Assembly: GCF_000002075.1 (NCBI RefSeq)
Contig: NW_004798288.1
Coordinates: 114,972 to 178,971, forward strand
DNA length: 64,000 nt
Direction: 5' to 3'
Source of the DNA: Aplysia californica
Taxonomy: Eukaryota > Mollusca > Gastropoda > Aplysiida > Aplysiidae
The stretch's first letter is position 1, and the number at the start of each line of letters is the position of its first letter. Shown here one piece after another: positions 44,501 through 47,411 of the stretch. The position numbers and the translations under genes are program-made. Under the pieces are notes generated by a model. It did not search any database. It saw nothing but the letters and a program-made list of their open reading frames with translations, and was not told where the DNA came from.

Positions 44501-45245
44501 CTCTTGTTTTACCATGAAATACATAAGAGAAAGGCACTCTGCATTTGTTCATCAACTATGCCATGTCTGTAGCTGCCTGCATACAAGTAAGAAAGATGTG
44601 CAATTTAACCCCCCCCCCCTAAACTTTTTTATGGAACAAAGACAATGACAGCTTACACATTCACTCTTAGTTTTTGTGCAGGAAATGTGCACAAACACTT
44701 ATGTATGTAAAGAAATCAGAATGTTGTCAGTTATTGTAAATGGTCATAGAAATGAAAATAAAAGTTGGAAAAATCTGGTGCTGATTCAGTGTCACTGGAA
44801 AGTTAAAAATTATTCTGAAAACCAAGTTACGGGAAGTGATCCGTGTTATTCAGTCAATTTACAAAACCTAGACTTAGCGTTTTAAGAAAAGTAAAGAATT
44901 TCTTGAGCGTAACATATACTGTTCGTGTATTGCACTGTAGATGTATTCTTGCACTAAAATCGATTTGTACTTCTTCATAAAGTATAGAGAGACTACAGGG
45001 TAATTTTTGTAAACTTTCAAAAAAATAGGGGAATATTCACGATTGTATGTCACCGGAAATTTAAGTTTGTTTTAGAACCCTGCTATTAATGATGATAGAT
45101 CATAACATAACATTTTGTAATTCCTTGAGAACTTCATTTGTTCTTTTCGGGCTGTGGTTGAAAATCTTTCTGTGGATAACTGGTTAACAGTAGCCATTTT
45201 TATTTACAGGTTATAAGAGAAAAACTGCCTCTGAGAAGAACCTGA
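8290..45245 (+). CDS. RNF31: E3 ubiquitin-protein ligase RNF31/HOIP, 26 coding exons
   Basis: HOIP is the catalytic subunit of LUBAC. It makes Met1-linked (linear) ubiquitin chains that support NF-kB and cell-death control in the cytoplasm. Exons: 8290-8529, 9447-9599, 10593-10798, 11334-11448, 12675-12884, 15610-15724, 16812-17037, 17751-17855, 18752-20180, 21641-21790, 23531-23670, 26397-26697, 28350-28508, 29451-29732, 31633-31902, 32123-32401, 32690-32902, 33729-33902, 34502-34600, 35315-35404, 37421-37535, 38551-38669, 40527-40640, 41275-41420, 43139-43307, 45210-45245. All joins are GT-AG and the phases agree. The product is ~1,884 residues: PUB (~1-200), B-box-like finger (~347-385), disordered/coiled-coil linker, NZF (1034-1060), UBA region (~1240-1400), RING1 (1520-1568), IBR (1620-1662), RING2 (1692-1730; catalytic Cys1706) and LDD (to the end). 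The start Met at 8290 is tentative: the exon opens with an acceptor at 8271, so an upstream exon is likely. Confidence 0.95.
8765..9060. mobile_element. TTAA-flanked piggyBac-like MITE (296 bp), HOIP intron 1
   Basis: Ends TTAACTCTTTATCTCCATAG and CTGCCGTAGATAAAGAGTTAA are imperfect inverted repeats that include the TTAA target. There is no coding content. The interior is different from the 248-bp TTAA family. Confidence 0.85.
9290..9430. repeat. TTA/ATT trinucleotide microsatellite
   Basis: About 140 bases of degenerate TTA, ATC and AAT triplets that switch strand sense near 9365 and end just before exon 2 of HOIP. The pattern resembles the tail of the tRNA-derived SINE at 18286, but no SINE body is attached. 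Confidence 0.75.
9447..9599 (+). CDS. RNF31: HOIP exon 2: PUB domain core
   Basis: The peptide LGFILKYARHL and WREIRFTN correspond to human LNILEKYGRNLL and WRGVKFNN. These are the PUB helices and the Asn (human Asn102 region) that bind PIM peptides of OTULIN and CYLD-SPATA2. The donor is GTAGTG at 9600. The start is 9447 or 9456, since two in-phase acceptors exist. A long ATT/TTA microsatellite (9290-9430) sits where the polypyrimidine tract would be. Confidence 0.88.
9987..10377 (+). mobile_element. Repeat family C, copy 2 (HOIP intron 2)
   Basis: Near full-length copy, very similar to 7705-8093. It starts CCCCGCGGGGCAGTGCCACTG and ends GCGAGCGCCGTTAAACCCTC. It is non-coding and oriented with the gene. 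Confidence 0.75.
10593..10798 (+). CDS. RNF31: HOIP exon 3: PUB domain, second half
   Basis: GFEAVLEQLGYTEPHQHGLRF aligns with human RDVLRLYGYTEEQPDGLSF, and ADIILFRKELGIYIQGNHPH aligns with LEVLLLRTELSLLLQNTHPR. The acceptor TTGTGTAG ends at 10592, and the donor GTAAGT is at 10799. It ends with two bases of a split Lys codon. Confidence 0.95.
10885..11036. mobile_element. Pogo/Tc1-like MITE (~150 bp), HOIP intron 3
   Basis: Inverted ends CAGTTGAACCTGCTCTAACAG and the complement of CTTGAACAACTTTGACTG. The same design is seen at 29746-30597 and 63783 onward. There is no coding sequence. Confidence 0.6.
11334..11448 (+). CDS. RNF31: HOIP exon 4: end of PUB region and linker
   Basis: The acceptor CTCTCTGCAG ends at 11333, and the donor GTATGA is at 11449. 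It encodes DELLAFKLSGQQCDEEEGMD and then a basic stretch ending RRPLRP. In phase with both neighbours. Confidence 0.9.
12675..12884 (+). CDS. RNF31: HOIP exon 5: low-complexity linker
   Basis: Acceptor CTCCGAAG ending 12674, donor GTATAA at 12885, 70 codons in phase 0. The peptide opens APPPPVQNVLP and is then Ser/Val/Glu-rich with no recognisable fold. Confidence 0.85.
12905..13024 (+). mobile_element. tRNA-derived SINE head, interrupted by a TIR element
   Basis: The A-box-like GTGGTGTAGTAGTTAAGGG is followed ~35 bases later by the B-box-like AGTTTGATTCG, the spacing of a polymerase III promoter. The body is split at 13025-14106 by the 1,070-bp element and seems to resume at 14101 up to ~14160. 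A related sequence may lie at 25809-25980. Confidence 0.55.
13031..14100. mobile_element. 1,070-bp TIR DNA element with 6-bp target duplication
   Basis: Inverted ends CAGACCTGCCACTC and GAGTGGCAGGTCTG, flanked on both sides by CTCCCA. Just inside the ends lie repeated words ATCCCGATTT / ATCCTGATTTTT, including the palindrome ATCCCGATTTAATCGGGAT. It has no transposase frame, so it is non-autonomous. End sequence and target length match the element at 36227-37304. A 6-bp duplication would suit IS3EU- or Dada-type transposons, but the family is not established. Confidence 0.85.
14676..14923 (+). mobile_element. 248-bp TTAA MITE family A, copy 1 (HOIP intron 5)
   Basis: Starts TTAACCCTATCTGTATGTC and ends GGCGTACGGATTGGGTTAA, inverted repeats that include the TTAA target. 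It is the same family as 22685-22932 (reverse), 36013-36098 (truncated) and 60527-60772. Confidence 0.9.
15610..15724 (+). CDS. RNF31: HOIP exon 6: linker before the zinc finger
   Basis: Acceptor TTTCTTCAG ending 15609, donor GTATGT at 15725. It encodes EEVVECIQDLVDAGPDLP, then a Ser-rich stretch. It ends one base into a codon completed by exon 7. Confidence 0.88.
16675..16811 (+). repeat. Three ~45-bp tandem repeats ending at the exon 7 acceptor
   Basis: Units begin GTTGAACATTTACAATAAC, GTTAAACATTCTCAATAAC and GTTAAACATTAACAATAAC, each followed by TTTTGGG and TTCCCACC-like sequence. The last unit runs straight into the functional acceptor CACCTTCAG at 16811, so the splice site lies inside the repeat. 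Confidence 0.8.
16812..17037 (+). CDS. RNF31: HOIP exon 7: B-box-like zinc finger
   Basis: VCDVCGDDAVAFCVECQRKT followed by LCDGCNVRWHQHPHRRGH matches human HOIP CFLCGSAPGTLHCPSCKQAL and CPACDHLFHGHPSRAHH, the Cys/His pattern of the N-terminal finger. A Gly/Ser-rich tail follows. The donor GTGAGA is at 17038, two bases into a codon. Confidence 0.95.
17077..17502 (+). mobile_element. MITE family B, copy 2 (HOIP intron 7)
   Basis: Starts GTCACGACGCGGTGGAATC about 40 bases after the exon 7 donor and ends GCCTGATTTCACCATGCTGC. The interior is collinear with copy 1. Confidence 0.8.
17751..17855 (+). CDS. RNF31: HOIP exon 8: basic/Ser-rich linker
   Basis: Acceptor CTCTTTTTAG ending 17750, donor GTACAT at 17856. 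It encodes VKVPSRKSPRNSDSPSQPDA and then MIPDQIAAG. It contributes split codons at both ends, and the phases agree with exons 7 and 9. Confidence 0.85.
18086..18272. mobile_element. Pogo/Tc1-like MITE (~185 bp), HOIP intron 8
   Basis: Ends CACAGTGCAACCTCTCCAACGA and CGTTAAGAGAGGCTGCACTGTA are inverted repeats. The inner part repeats CTCTATAACGACAACTCTCT. No reading frame. Confidence 0.7.
18286..18640 (+). mobile_element. tRNA-derived SINE, full-length copy (HOIP intron 8)
   Basis: A-box GGTGGCCTAGTGGTTA and B-box GTGGGTTCGAATCCC give a tRNA-like head. The body contains TTGGGAAAGGCACTTTACACG and GTATGCTTCCCGGGAAGCTGAG, and the 3' tail is (TTA)n. Copies are at 37890-38268 (whole, diverged) and 28618-28835 (5'-damaged). 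Confidence 0.9.
18752..20180 (+). CDS. RNF31: HOIP exon 9: 476-codon disordered plus coiled-coil insert
   Basis: Acceptor CACTCATAG ending 18751, donor GTGAGA at 20181. The first ~300 codons are rich in Pro, Tyr, Gln, Ser and Met with recurrent YP words (PYPYPMQGYP, SYPYPG) and an Asn run (NNNNSNAANN). The last part (~residues 760-845) is a charged helix predicted as coiled coil (CELHIENLQADIQDLDAEIN, later KEKKMLENFRKQMDEE). Nothing like it is present in human HOIP. The reading frame is open across the whole exon, and both junction phases match. Confidence 0.9.
21641..21790 (+). CDS. RNF31: HOIP exon 10: proline-rich linker
   Basis: Acceptor TATCTCAG ending 21640, donor GTAGGA at 21791, 50 codons in phase 0. 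Contains KKAPHGPPPPRPPP, a polyproline stretch of the SH3-ligand type. Confidence 0.88.
21871..22256 (+). mobile_element. Repeat family C, copy 3 (HOIP intron 10)
   Basis: Diverged copy with the landmarks CATTCCCAAAGGGGGGATAT, GGTGCCTTGATAGTCGAATC and the tail GTTGCGAGCGCTGTAAAATC. Confidence 0.7.
22685..22932 (-). mobile_element. 248-bp TTAA MITE family A, copy 2 (reverse)
   Basis: Ends TTAACCCTATCCGTACGTC and GACGTACGGATAGGGTTAA form a perfect 19-bp inverted repeat that includes TTAA. Exactly the length of copy 1. No coding sequence. Confidence 0.92.
23531..23670 (+). CDS. RNF31: HOIP exon 11: proline-rich linker
   Basis: Acceptor CCCTGACAG ending 23530, donor GTAAGT at 23671. Contains VAPPALPPRPNIPPPSAAW. 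It ends two bases into a Lys codon completed by exon 12. Confidence 0.88.
23940..25590. other. Unassigned HOIP intron 11 sequence with CpG-rich block and AGATCTAG tracts
   Basis: A CpG-rich block (24060-24310) repeats ATCCGACAATCG-like words next to GTAGACCTGCATG, which resembles the ends of the 6-bp-duplication elements, but no matching right end was found. It is followed by clustered TAGATCTAGATC words (24440-24745), TTAGGGTTAGG at 24960 and a G-tract near 25065. Confidence 0.4.
25590..25798 (+). mobile_element. Helitron-like 3' end (HOIP intron 11)
   Basis: Its last ~200 bp match the element at 49908-50383. It ends with the hairpin CCTTTCATCGAAAGG, a short spacer and CTAG followed by T, the classic Helitron terminus. 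The 5' TC end was not found. Confidence 0.7.
26397..26697 (+). CDS. RNF31: HOIP exon 12: single NZF zinc finger
   Basis: PKPWHCEHCTFINQASSHAC followed by EMCHKTS fits the Npl4 zinc-finger pattern W-x-C-x2-C-x10-C-x2-C and most resembles human HOIP WYCIHCTFCNSSPGWVCVMC. NZF fingers bind ubiquitin or NEMO. Vertebrate HOIP has several RanBP2/NZF-type fingers; only one is seen here. An acidic Ser/Glu-rich tail follows. Donor GTGAGT at 26698. Confidence 0.95.
26807..27543. mobile_element. Pogo/Tc1-like element (~737 bp), HOIP intron 12
   Basis: Ends ACAGTTGAACAAGGATACGTC and the complement of GAGCTATCCATGTTATACTGT are inverted repeats. A shorter relative lies at 51004-51187. No transposase frame. 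Confidence 0.65.
27585..28015 (+). mobile_element. Degenerate LINE reverse transcriptase fragment (HOIP intron 12)
   Basis: Broken plus-strand translation retains STLLYGCGFWTITKDSEIK and, further on, a remnant of the RRRQIKFLGH region, typical of the end of a LINE reverse transcriptase. Several stops show it is old. Confidence 0.65.
28350..28508 (+). CDS. RNF31: HOIP exon 13: glutamine-rich segment
   Basis: Acceptor TTTTTTTCAG ending 28349, donor GTGAGT at 28509, phase 0. A charged start (VMKEKKKAQ) leads into a CAG-coded Gln run (QQQFQQQQQQYQ), likely an extended helix or low-complexity region with repeat-length variation. Confidence 0.88.
28618..28835 (+). mobile_element. tRNA-derived SINE, 5'-damaged copy (HOIP intron 13)
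   Basis: Retains a B-box-like TTGGTTCGAACCCC, the body words GTATGCTTGCCCAGAAGCTG and GTTGAGTGGGGATATGGGTC, and an (ATT)n tail. Related to 18286-18640. Confidence 0.75.
29451..29732 (+). CDS. RNF31: HOIP exon 14: Ser/Pro linker and start of UBA region
   Basis: Acceptor CTCCCTTCAG ending 29450, donor GTTAGA at 29733, 94 codons. A long Ser/Pro-rich stretch is followed by VEELLGRLDQAKLIDSVEAE, which aligns loosely with the helix before the human UBA. Confidence 0.9.
29830..29961. mobile_element. 132-bp TTAA MITE
   Basis: Ends TTAACACTTTGCCATCAC and GTGATGGGAAAGTGTTAA are inverted repeats that include TTAA. It shares its right TTAA with the next element, so one of the two inserted into the target site of the other. 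Confidence 0.8.
29958..30502 (+). mobile_element. 545-bp piggyBac relic with N-terminal transposase-like frame
   Basis: Ends TTAACTCTTGGAGCCC and GGGCTCAAAGGGTTAA. Inside, a frame from 30160 (or Met at 30205) to 30474 encodes MNEPSTSSGKRARTELF and then a Ser/Asp/Glu-rich stretch (DSASDEEDQERD, ESESS). This is the acidic, low-complexity start typical of piggyBac transposases. The DDD catalytic domain is absent, so this is an internally deleted, non-autonomous derivative. Confidence 0.75.
30698..31433. mobile_element. TIR element (~736 bp), GATCTTAGGC family, copy 1
   Basis: Ends CAGTAGTCTTTGCCTAAGATC and the complement of GATCTTAGGCAGAGGCTGCTG are inverted repeats, flanked by TA on both sides as in Tc1/mariner/pogo elements. 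A second, larger copy spans 56565-60325 in the GDAP1-like gene. No intact transposase frame. Confidence 0.8.
31633..31902 (+). CDS. RNF31: HOIP exon 15: UBA domain
   Basis: SLHSLDPVQWLRTNW, LSLAEAKAAYMSCNGNIKEA and VNLCVRNRKD match human YSGTEVPLQWLRSEL, FSCQEARRAWLDRHGNLDEA and VEECVRTRRRK. This domain binds the UBL of HOIL-1 (RBCK1) to assemble LUBAC. Acceptor CTTCCTCAG ending 31632, donor GTAAGT at 31903. Confidence 0.95.
32123..32401 (+). CDS. RNF31: HOIP exon 16: second UBA-like helical region
   Basis: YGKLSALGEFPREEILDAMQ resembles human VQELQSLGFGPEEGSLQAL, a UBA-like three-helix unit. It continues into the helix before RING1. Acceptor CATCAACAG ending 32122, donor GTGAGT at 32402. 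Confidence 0.92.
32690..32902 (+). CDS. RNF31: HOIP exon 17: pre-RING helix and first RING1 cysteines
   Basis: LKSWGRAEMVISIL and LEDVVEAVRNCRDR match human LPSWGRAELALSLL and LGDVVEAVRHSQDR. The exon ends with QECQICYATFPMSK, the first Cys pair of RING1. Acceptor TTCATAG ending 32689, donor GTGGGT at 32903. Confidence 0.96.
32950..33225 (+). mobile_element. LINE 3' fragment (HOIP intron 17)
   Basis: Second copy of the tail at 2619-2935. It shares GTTGGATTGGAACCCACAGG, GTAAAAGATCAAGGGGAAG and the end GGTGAGAAAGGCAATGATGA. 5'-truncated with a (TGA)n tail. Confidence 0.85.
33257..33540. mobile_element. 284-bp TTAA element (HOIP intron 17)
   Basis: Starts TTAACTCTTCAAACAG and ends GGATTAAAGAGTTAA, inverted over ~11 bases including TTAA. 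It lies just after the LINE tail and carries no coding sequence. Confidence 0.65.
33729..33902 (+). CDS. RNF31: HOIP exon 18: RING1
   Basis: VCQCKLCAECL and QWTCPICSLPDL match human SCECTICPDCF and MVCPACGRPDL and complete the RING1 zinc ligands. RING1 recruits the E2-ubiquitin conjugate. Acceptor TTTGTCAG ending 33728, donor GTAAGT at 33903. Confidence 0.97.
34502..34600 (+). CDS. RNF31: HOIP exon 19: RING1-IBR linker helix, first IBR cysteines
   Basis: LHNLFETKIRDWHLQKDENF leads into RWCAH, which matches human ALFHKKLTEGVLMRDPKFLW and CAQC. Acceptor TTTTTCAG ending 34501, donor GTGAGT at 34601. Confidence 0.95.
35315..35404 (+). CDS. RNF31: HOIP exon 20: IBR
   Basis: CAAGFIADNRRLCMTCPACG and LKTCYSCKKK carry the IBR zinc ligands, matching human CSFGFIYEREQLEATCPQCH and QTFCVRCKRQ. 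Acceptor TGTTCTCAG ending 35314, donor GTACGT at 35405. A family B MITE starts about nine bases after this donor. Confidence 0.96.
35413..35832 (+). mobile_element. MITE family B, copy 3 (HOIP intron 20)
   Basis: Starts GTGTCATGGCGTGGTGGAATC and ends CGCCTGATTTCACCACGATT, collinear with copies 1 and 2. It sits immediately behind a 5' splice site. Confidence 0.8.
36013..36098 (+). mobile_element. TTAA MITE family A, truncated copy 3
   Basis: Begins TTAACCCTATCCGTACGTC and follows the family through CATACGACGTGGGGAACTC and GAGGAAATTA, then the match stops. The right two-thirds are missing. Confidence 0.8.
36119..37375 (+). mobile_element. Family D SINE-like element split by a 1,078-bp TIR element
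   Basis: The left part (GGTGGTTGATGGATGCTCTGG to CTTGTCTTATA, 36119-36226) and right part (CTTATAAG... TTATATGACCTAATGTGTTG, CGAATGTCATAAAACTCTTA, 37305-37375) together make one ~180-bp family D unit. Its tail ends ~45 bases before the exon 21 acceptor. Confidence 0.75.
36227..37304. mobile_element. 1,078-bp TIR DNA element with 6-bp target duplication
   Basis: Inverted ends CATAGCTGCCACTT and GAGTGGCAGCTATG, flanked by CTTATA on both sides, which is sequence of the host SINE. Inside the left end is the palindromic word TTCCCGCTAAATAGCGGAA. The interior is CpG-rich and then full of AGATCTAG words (36725-36835). It has no transposase and its length and ends resemble 13031-14100. Confidence 0.85.
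37421..37535 (+). CDS. RNF31: HOIP exon 21: IBR-RING2 linker
   Basis: WEDQHEGLTCEQFNQWKIDN and GLAKHLDQNGI match human WEEQHRGRSCEDFQNWKRMN and GLAMYLQENGI. It contains the last IBR Cys and the linker that contacts ubiquitin in HOIP structures. Acceptor TCTGATCAG ending 37420, donor GTAGGC at 37536. Confidence 0.96.
37640..37810 (+). mobile_element. Family D SINE-like element (HOIP intron 21)
   Basis: TGGTTGGCGGGTGCTCTGG-like start, a T/C-rich middle and the tail TATGACCTTATTGTGTTGC plus AAGTGCCATAAAACTCTTAC. Confidence 0.75.
37890..38268 (+). mobile_element. tRNA-derived SINE, second long copy (HOIP intron 21)
   Basis: Diverged head (CTATTGGTTAGGCTCATGG, GGGTTCAAATTCC), body GAGAAAGGCACTTAACACAA and GTATGCTTCCCGGGAAGCTAAG, and an (ATT)n tail. 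Same family as 18286-18640. Confidence 0.85.
38551..38669 (+). CDS. RNF31: HOIP exon 22: RING2 with catalytic cysteine
   Basis: DCPKCKMRFDLAKGGCMHFK and CPECGHEFCSGCNEAYHHKN match human [20 protein letters not shown] and CTQCRHQFCSGC. The Cys of GGCMH (codon 38595-38597, predicted Cys1706) corresponds to human Cys885, which forms the ubiquitin thioester, and the following His to His887. Acceptor TGTTTTCAG ending 38550, donor GTGAGT at 38670. Confidence 0.98.
38950..39130 (+). mobile_element. Family D SINE-like element (HOIP intron 22)
   Basis: GTGGGTGGTTGGTGGGTGCTC start and TTGCAAGCGCTGTAAAACTG tail ending in ACTAAAACTAAAAC. Confidence 0.7.
39183..39573 (-). mobile_element. Repeat family C, copy 4 (minus strand, HOIP intron 22)
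   Basis: Reverse-oriented copy from TTACGGCGCTCGCAACTGC to GGCACCGCCCCGGGG. It is inserted between family D units, opposing their direction. Confidence 0.75.
39575..40395 (+). repeat. Tandemly duplicated family D block, 328-bp period
   Basis: 39661-39988 and 39989-40317 are nearly identical (a one-base indel near 40115 and few other differences), and each holds a family D unit plus a unique segment (CCGTATTCATTGTCTTGAATG). A third, diverged tail follows to 40395. The near identity points to a recent tandem duplication. Confidence 0.9.
40400..40515 (+). mobile_element. Family D 3' fragment next to exon 23 acceptor
   Basis: The T/C-rich stretch, then TATGACCTTAATGTGTTGC, AAGTGCCGTAAAACACTTAC and TAAAACTAAAAC, end ~12-25 bases before the acceptor at 40526. 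The intron's branch point very likely lies in the repeat. Confidence 0.7.
40527..40640 (+). CDS. RNF31: HOIP exon 23: RING2-LDD transition
   Basis: LHCHCPRDCFSYLRDNSVTQ matches human LHGHHPRDCLFYLRDW. The Arg-Asp pair (human Arg935-Asp936) orients the acceptor ubiquitin for Met1 linkage and is present. Acceptor TGTTGTAG ending 40526, donor GTAAAA at 40641. Confidence 0.96.
40997..41178 (+). mobile_element. Family D SINE-like element (HOIP intron 23)
   Basis: GGATGGTTGGCGGGTGCTGTGG start, CTATCAAACATGTGTTGTC middle and GTTGCAATTGCCATGAAATTC tail. Confidence 0.7.
41275..41420 (+). CDS. RNF31: HOIP exon 24: LDD
   Basis: CPVMEQKELDRSSREEKCGK and GHAGLCE match human CRVIEQKEVPNGLRDEACGK and GYAGLC, the linear-chain-determining domain. 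Acceptor TTCACAG ending 41274, donor GTAAGT at 41421, two bases into a Glu codon. Confidence 0.96.
41425..41625 (-). mobile_element. Dispersed repeat family E, copy 2 (minus)
   Basis: Contains ACCAAGGGATCTTTAACGTG and CACACGCGACCTCTGAAAC, the reverse complement of 5185-5240. It starts within a few bases of the exon 24 donor. Confidence 0.65.
43139..43307 (+). CDS. RNF31: HOIP exon 25: LDD C-terminal helices
   Basis: LHYKEYLTGIVNGHRIDP matches human AHYKEYLVSLINAHSLDP, and AQRLVQ matches the last helix. Acceptor ATTCACAG ending 43138, donor GTTAGC at 43308. Confidence 0.96.
43611..43975 (-). mobile_element. LINE fragment, RNase H/C-terminal region (HOIP intron 25)
   Basis: A minus-strand frame encodes LRTQHVPLNQHLNRIGVKQS, then AACPLRDYPSETVEHHLFFC. 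This is the C-terminal pattern (L.TGH..LN.HL.RIG ... CP.C...ETVEH.LF.C) of Jockey/I-type LINE polyproteins. The fragment is short and truncated at both ends. Confidence 0.75.
45210..45245 (+). CDS. RNF31: HOIP exon 26: last 11 codons and stop
   Basis: VIREKLPLRRT-stop, acceptor TTATTTACAG ending 45209. The basic ending parallels human LTEEVPLGQSIPRRRK. In phase with exon 25. Confidence 0.9.
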   Translation, partial: VIREKLPLRRT

Positions 45246-46580
45246 TGATGTCTCTGCCATGTGGAGGAAGCCTTAGAGCTCGCGGACTACTCTTTGGCGT
45301 GTTTTCCTTGTTATTTTGTTGAATAACTGGAGCTTAAAAGATTAAGTTTGCTCCTTTAAATTAAGTTGTCATGGAAAATTGTCCGAGTATTATTTCTTCT
45401 ACTTCTGGCAGTTGGGACTGGATGTGAGGCTCATGTGTTTTTTTGTAGTCATGTTTGAACAGTATTGAGCATACATTGACCTTATGACTATTTCTCTAAG
45501 CTGTCATTTGCTGGTTTTAAGTCTTTCAGATTTCATGTATTGAGTTCCAGTGAAGCATGATCAGAACATCTATTTTTTTTAGCTTTTGGAATCTGTAACA
45601 TACTTTTCATATGTATAATTTGAACATACCTTGATTTATAAGTCGGTAAATTTGAATGCAGATAGGCCAATGAGTTTGAATTGGTCAATGTGCATGTCAG
45701 TTATGTGTTTTGAAGAATCAGCTGGAGGAATGCACATACATTCTCCCCTGCATGTGTTTCATGTAACAGGCATTTTGCTGGGGATTCTTCTTCCTATGGA
45801 GCATTATATTTTTATGTAATGGTCTATTTTCCCACTGGATCATAGCGCCCCCTGTCTTTCAGGCATCCCTGAGTTGTTTAAAGGTACTGTAATTTTTCGT
45901 TCAGATCTGAGTCCTGTTTTTGGAGGGGGATACATTCTGTAATATCCAGGGCCATAGCCTGGGTTAACCTTATCTTCTTCGTCTTTCAATCTCTGGAGTG
46001 TTTTCAATGTGTACAGCGTGCACTTGGAACCTCTCTGTTTTTCGCTTTTATCCAAGAAGACTAGGTACTGGATAACATTCTGTAGAATCAGAAGTAGAAA
46101 ACAACCCTGAAAGATCTCAAGTTGTCCCAAGTCCTCACCTGCCTGACCCCAATGTTAAGTCTGCTACTTTGTTGTGAGAGGTGAGCGACATATCTGCGGG
46201 TTACCGGGACACCCACCTTGAGGTACACGGTTCACTACTAATTGTACCATCATTATCATGTAAAATATCTGTGTTATTTAATTTTTCTCTTGTTTTGAGA
46301 CTTATTTTTTTCAGTAATATGGTTTGCAACCTTTTCATATCTGATTTTATTTCTTTTATGCTGTTTCTACTATGCGTTTTTGTTTTAATTATCACGCTTG
46401 TTCAGCTACAAGAAGAAATTCATATGGACTGATGTTGTGGTCATGGCTTTATCTTCGAGATCACTTACCAAAAGTGCTCTTTAAAAATATTTGTTACTAA
46501 CATACATACAGATAAGTTTTAATTTTCTTTTAATGAAATGTTCATGACTTTTGTGAATAAAGCATAATGTTTTGGACATT
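45246..46580 (+). other. RNF31: Probable HOIP 3' UTR
   Basis: From the stop codon to about 20 bases past the AATAAA at 46556. It includes a diverged family E repeat (45845-46150, minus). The extent is inferred from the signal only. Confidence 0.6.
46556..46561 (+). terminator. Polyadenylation signal AATAAA of HOIP
   Basis: Canonical hexamer 1.3 kb after the HOIP stop, in the context GTGAATAAAGCA. The best-placed signal before the intergenic repeats begin. Confidence 0.55.
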
Positions 46581-47335
46581 TTGACTTCAAGTAATTATCA
46601 TTTCAGAATTGTAATTTTCTTGCTATTTTGGCATATGTTTTGTTGTCAGTCCTGCTGTTGATTTTTTGTCTTTCGGCTTAAAAAACATTTGAGAAGGTGC
46701 TGGCATTTAGACTGGCTTTTTATGCTATTTAGTGTTGACAGACGAATACTTTGATCTCATTTCTTTTGTATCCAGGCAATATTGATGGCTTTCTTGCTTT
46801 TTCTTTCAGACAGCTGTCATTTTCTTTTTGCTGTCTATCAATCTAAAATTTCACCACCTTTATAGAAACAAAAGGAAAACAAAAAGCTTGGTTTTCTTGT
46901 TACTTTTGATTTTGATCCCATACACTGAAAAAGGATGCAGTCTCGTTTATGAAATGAGATGCAATTGAATTTCAGAATAGTCTATCACTTCTTTTTTATT
47001 TTGTGTCCTGCTTTTCCTTCTTCCTTTTTTTATATAATGGCCACAACAATGGTGTCAAAGCTTAATGAGCTGCTCCCTGCCTCCATAACTTTGAACATCA
47101 TCATCACTTTCAAAACTGAATTTAGAAAAAGGAAAATGAAACTCAGCTATATTAGGCCTGCCTTTTTTCAACTTTTGACCGCCATGGAATTTCTAACTTG
47201 AGCGATATGCTGAAAAGAACTTTCCTTTTTCTTAAAAGATAAGGTACTCAAACCTATCAAGCAACAGAGCATAGTATGTAATCCAGGGAAGAAGTCTGAA
47301 GTTTCCATCTCAGCTCCCTGCACATTTTGGTTAGC
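46581..47335. other. Intergenic sequence, no feature
   Basis: AT-rich, no supported reading frame or repeat family recognised. Confidence 0.45.
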
Positions 47336-47373
47336 TTTAGATAGAGTTTTATGGTACTTGCAACACAATTAGG

Positions 47374-47377
<4 letters not shown>

Positions 47378-47408
<31 letters not shown>
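47378..47408. repeat. (TA)n microsatellite, left flank
   Basis: About 15 TA units at the left edge of the 2.4-kb palindromic element. The matching (TA)~33 run is at 49829-49894. Confidence 0.9.

Positions 47409-47411
<3 letters not shown>

Noticed and set aside
45840-46130. 96-codon minus-strand frame
   Set aside because: It overlaps a diverged copy of dispersed repeat E (also at 5050 and 41425) in the HOIP 3' UTR. No recognisable domain.
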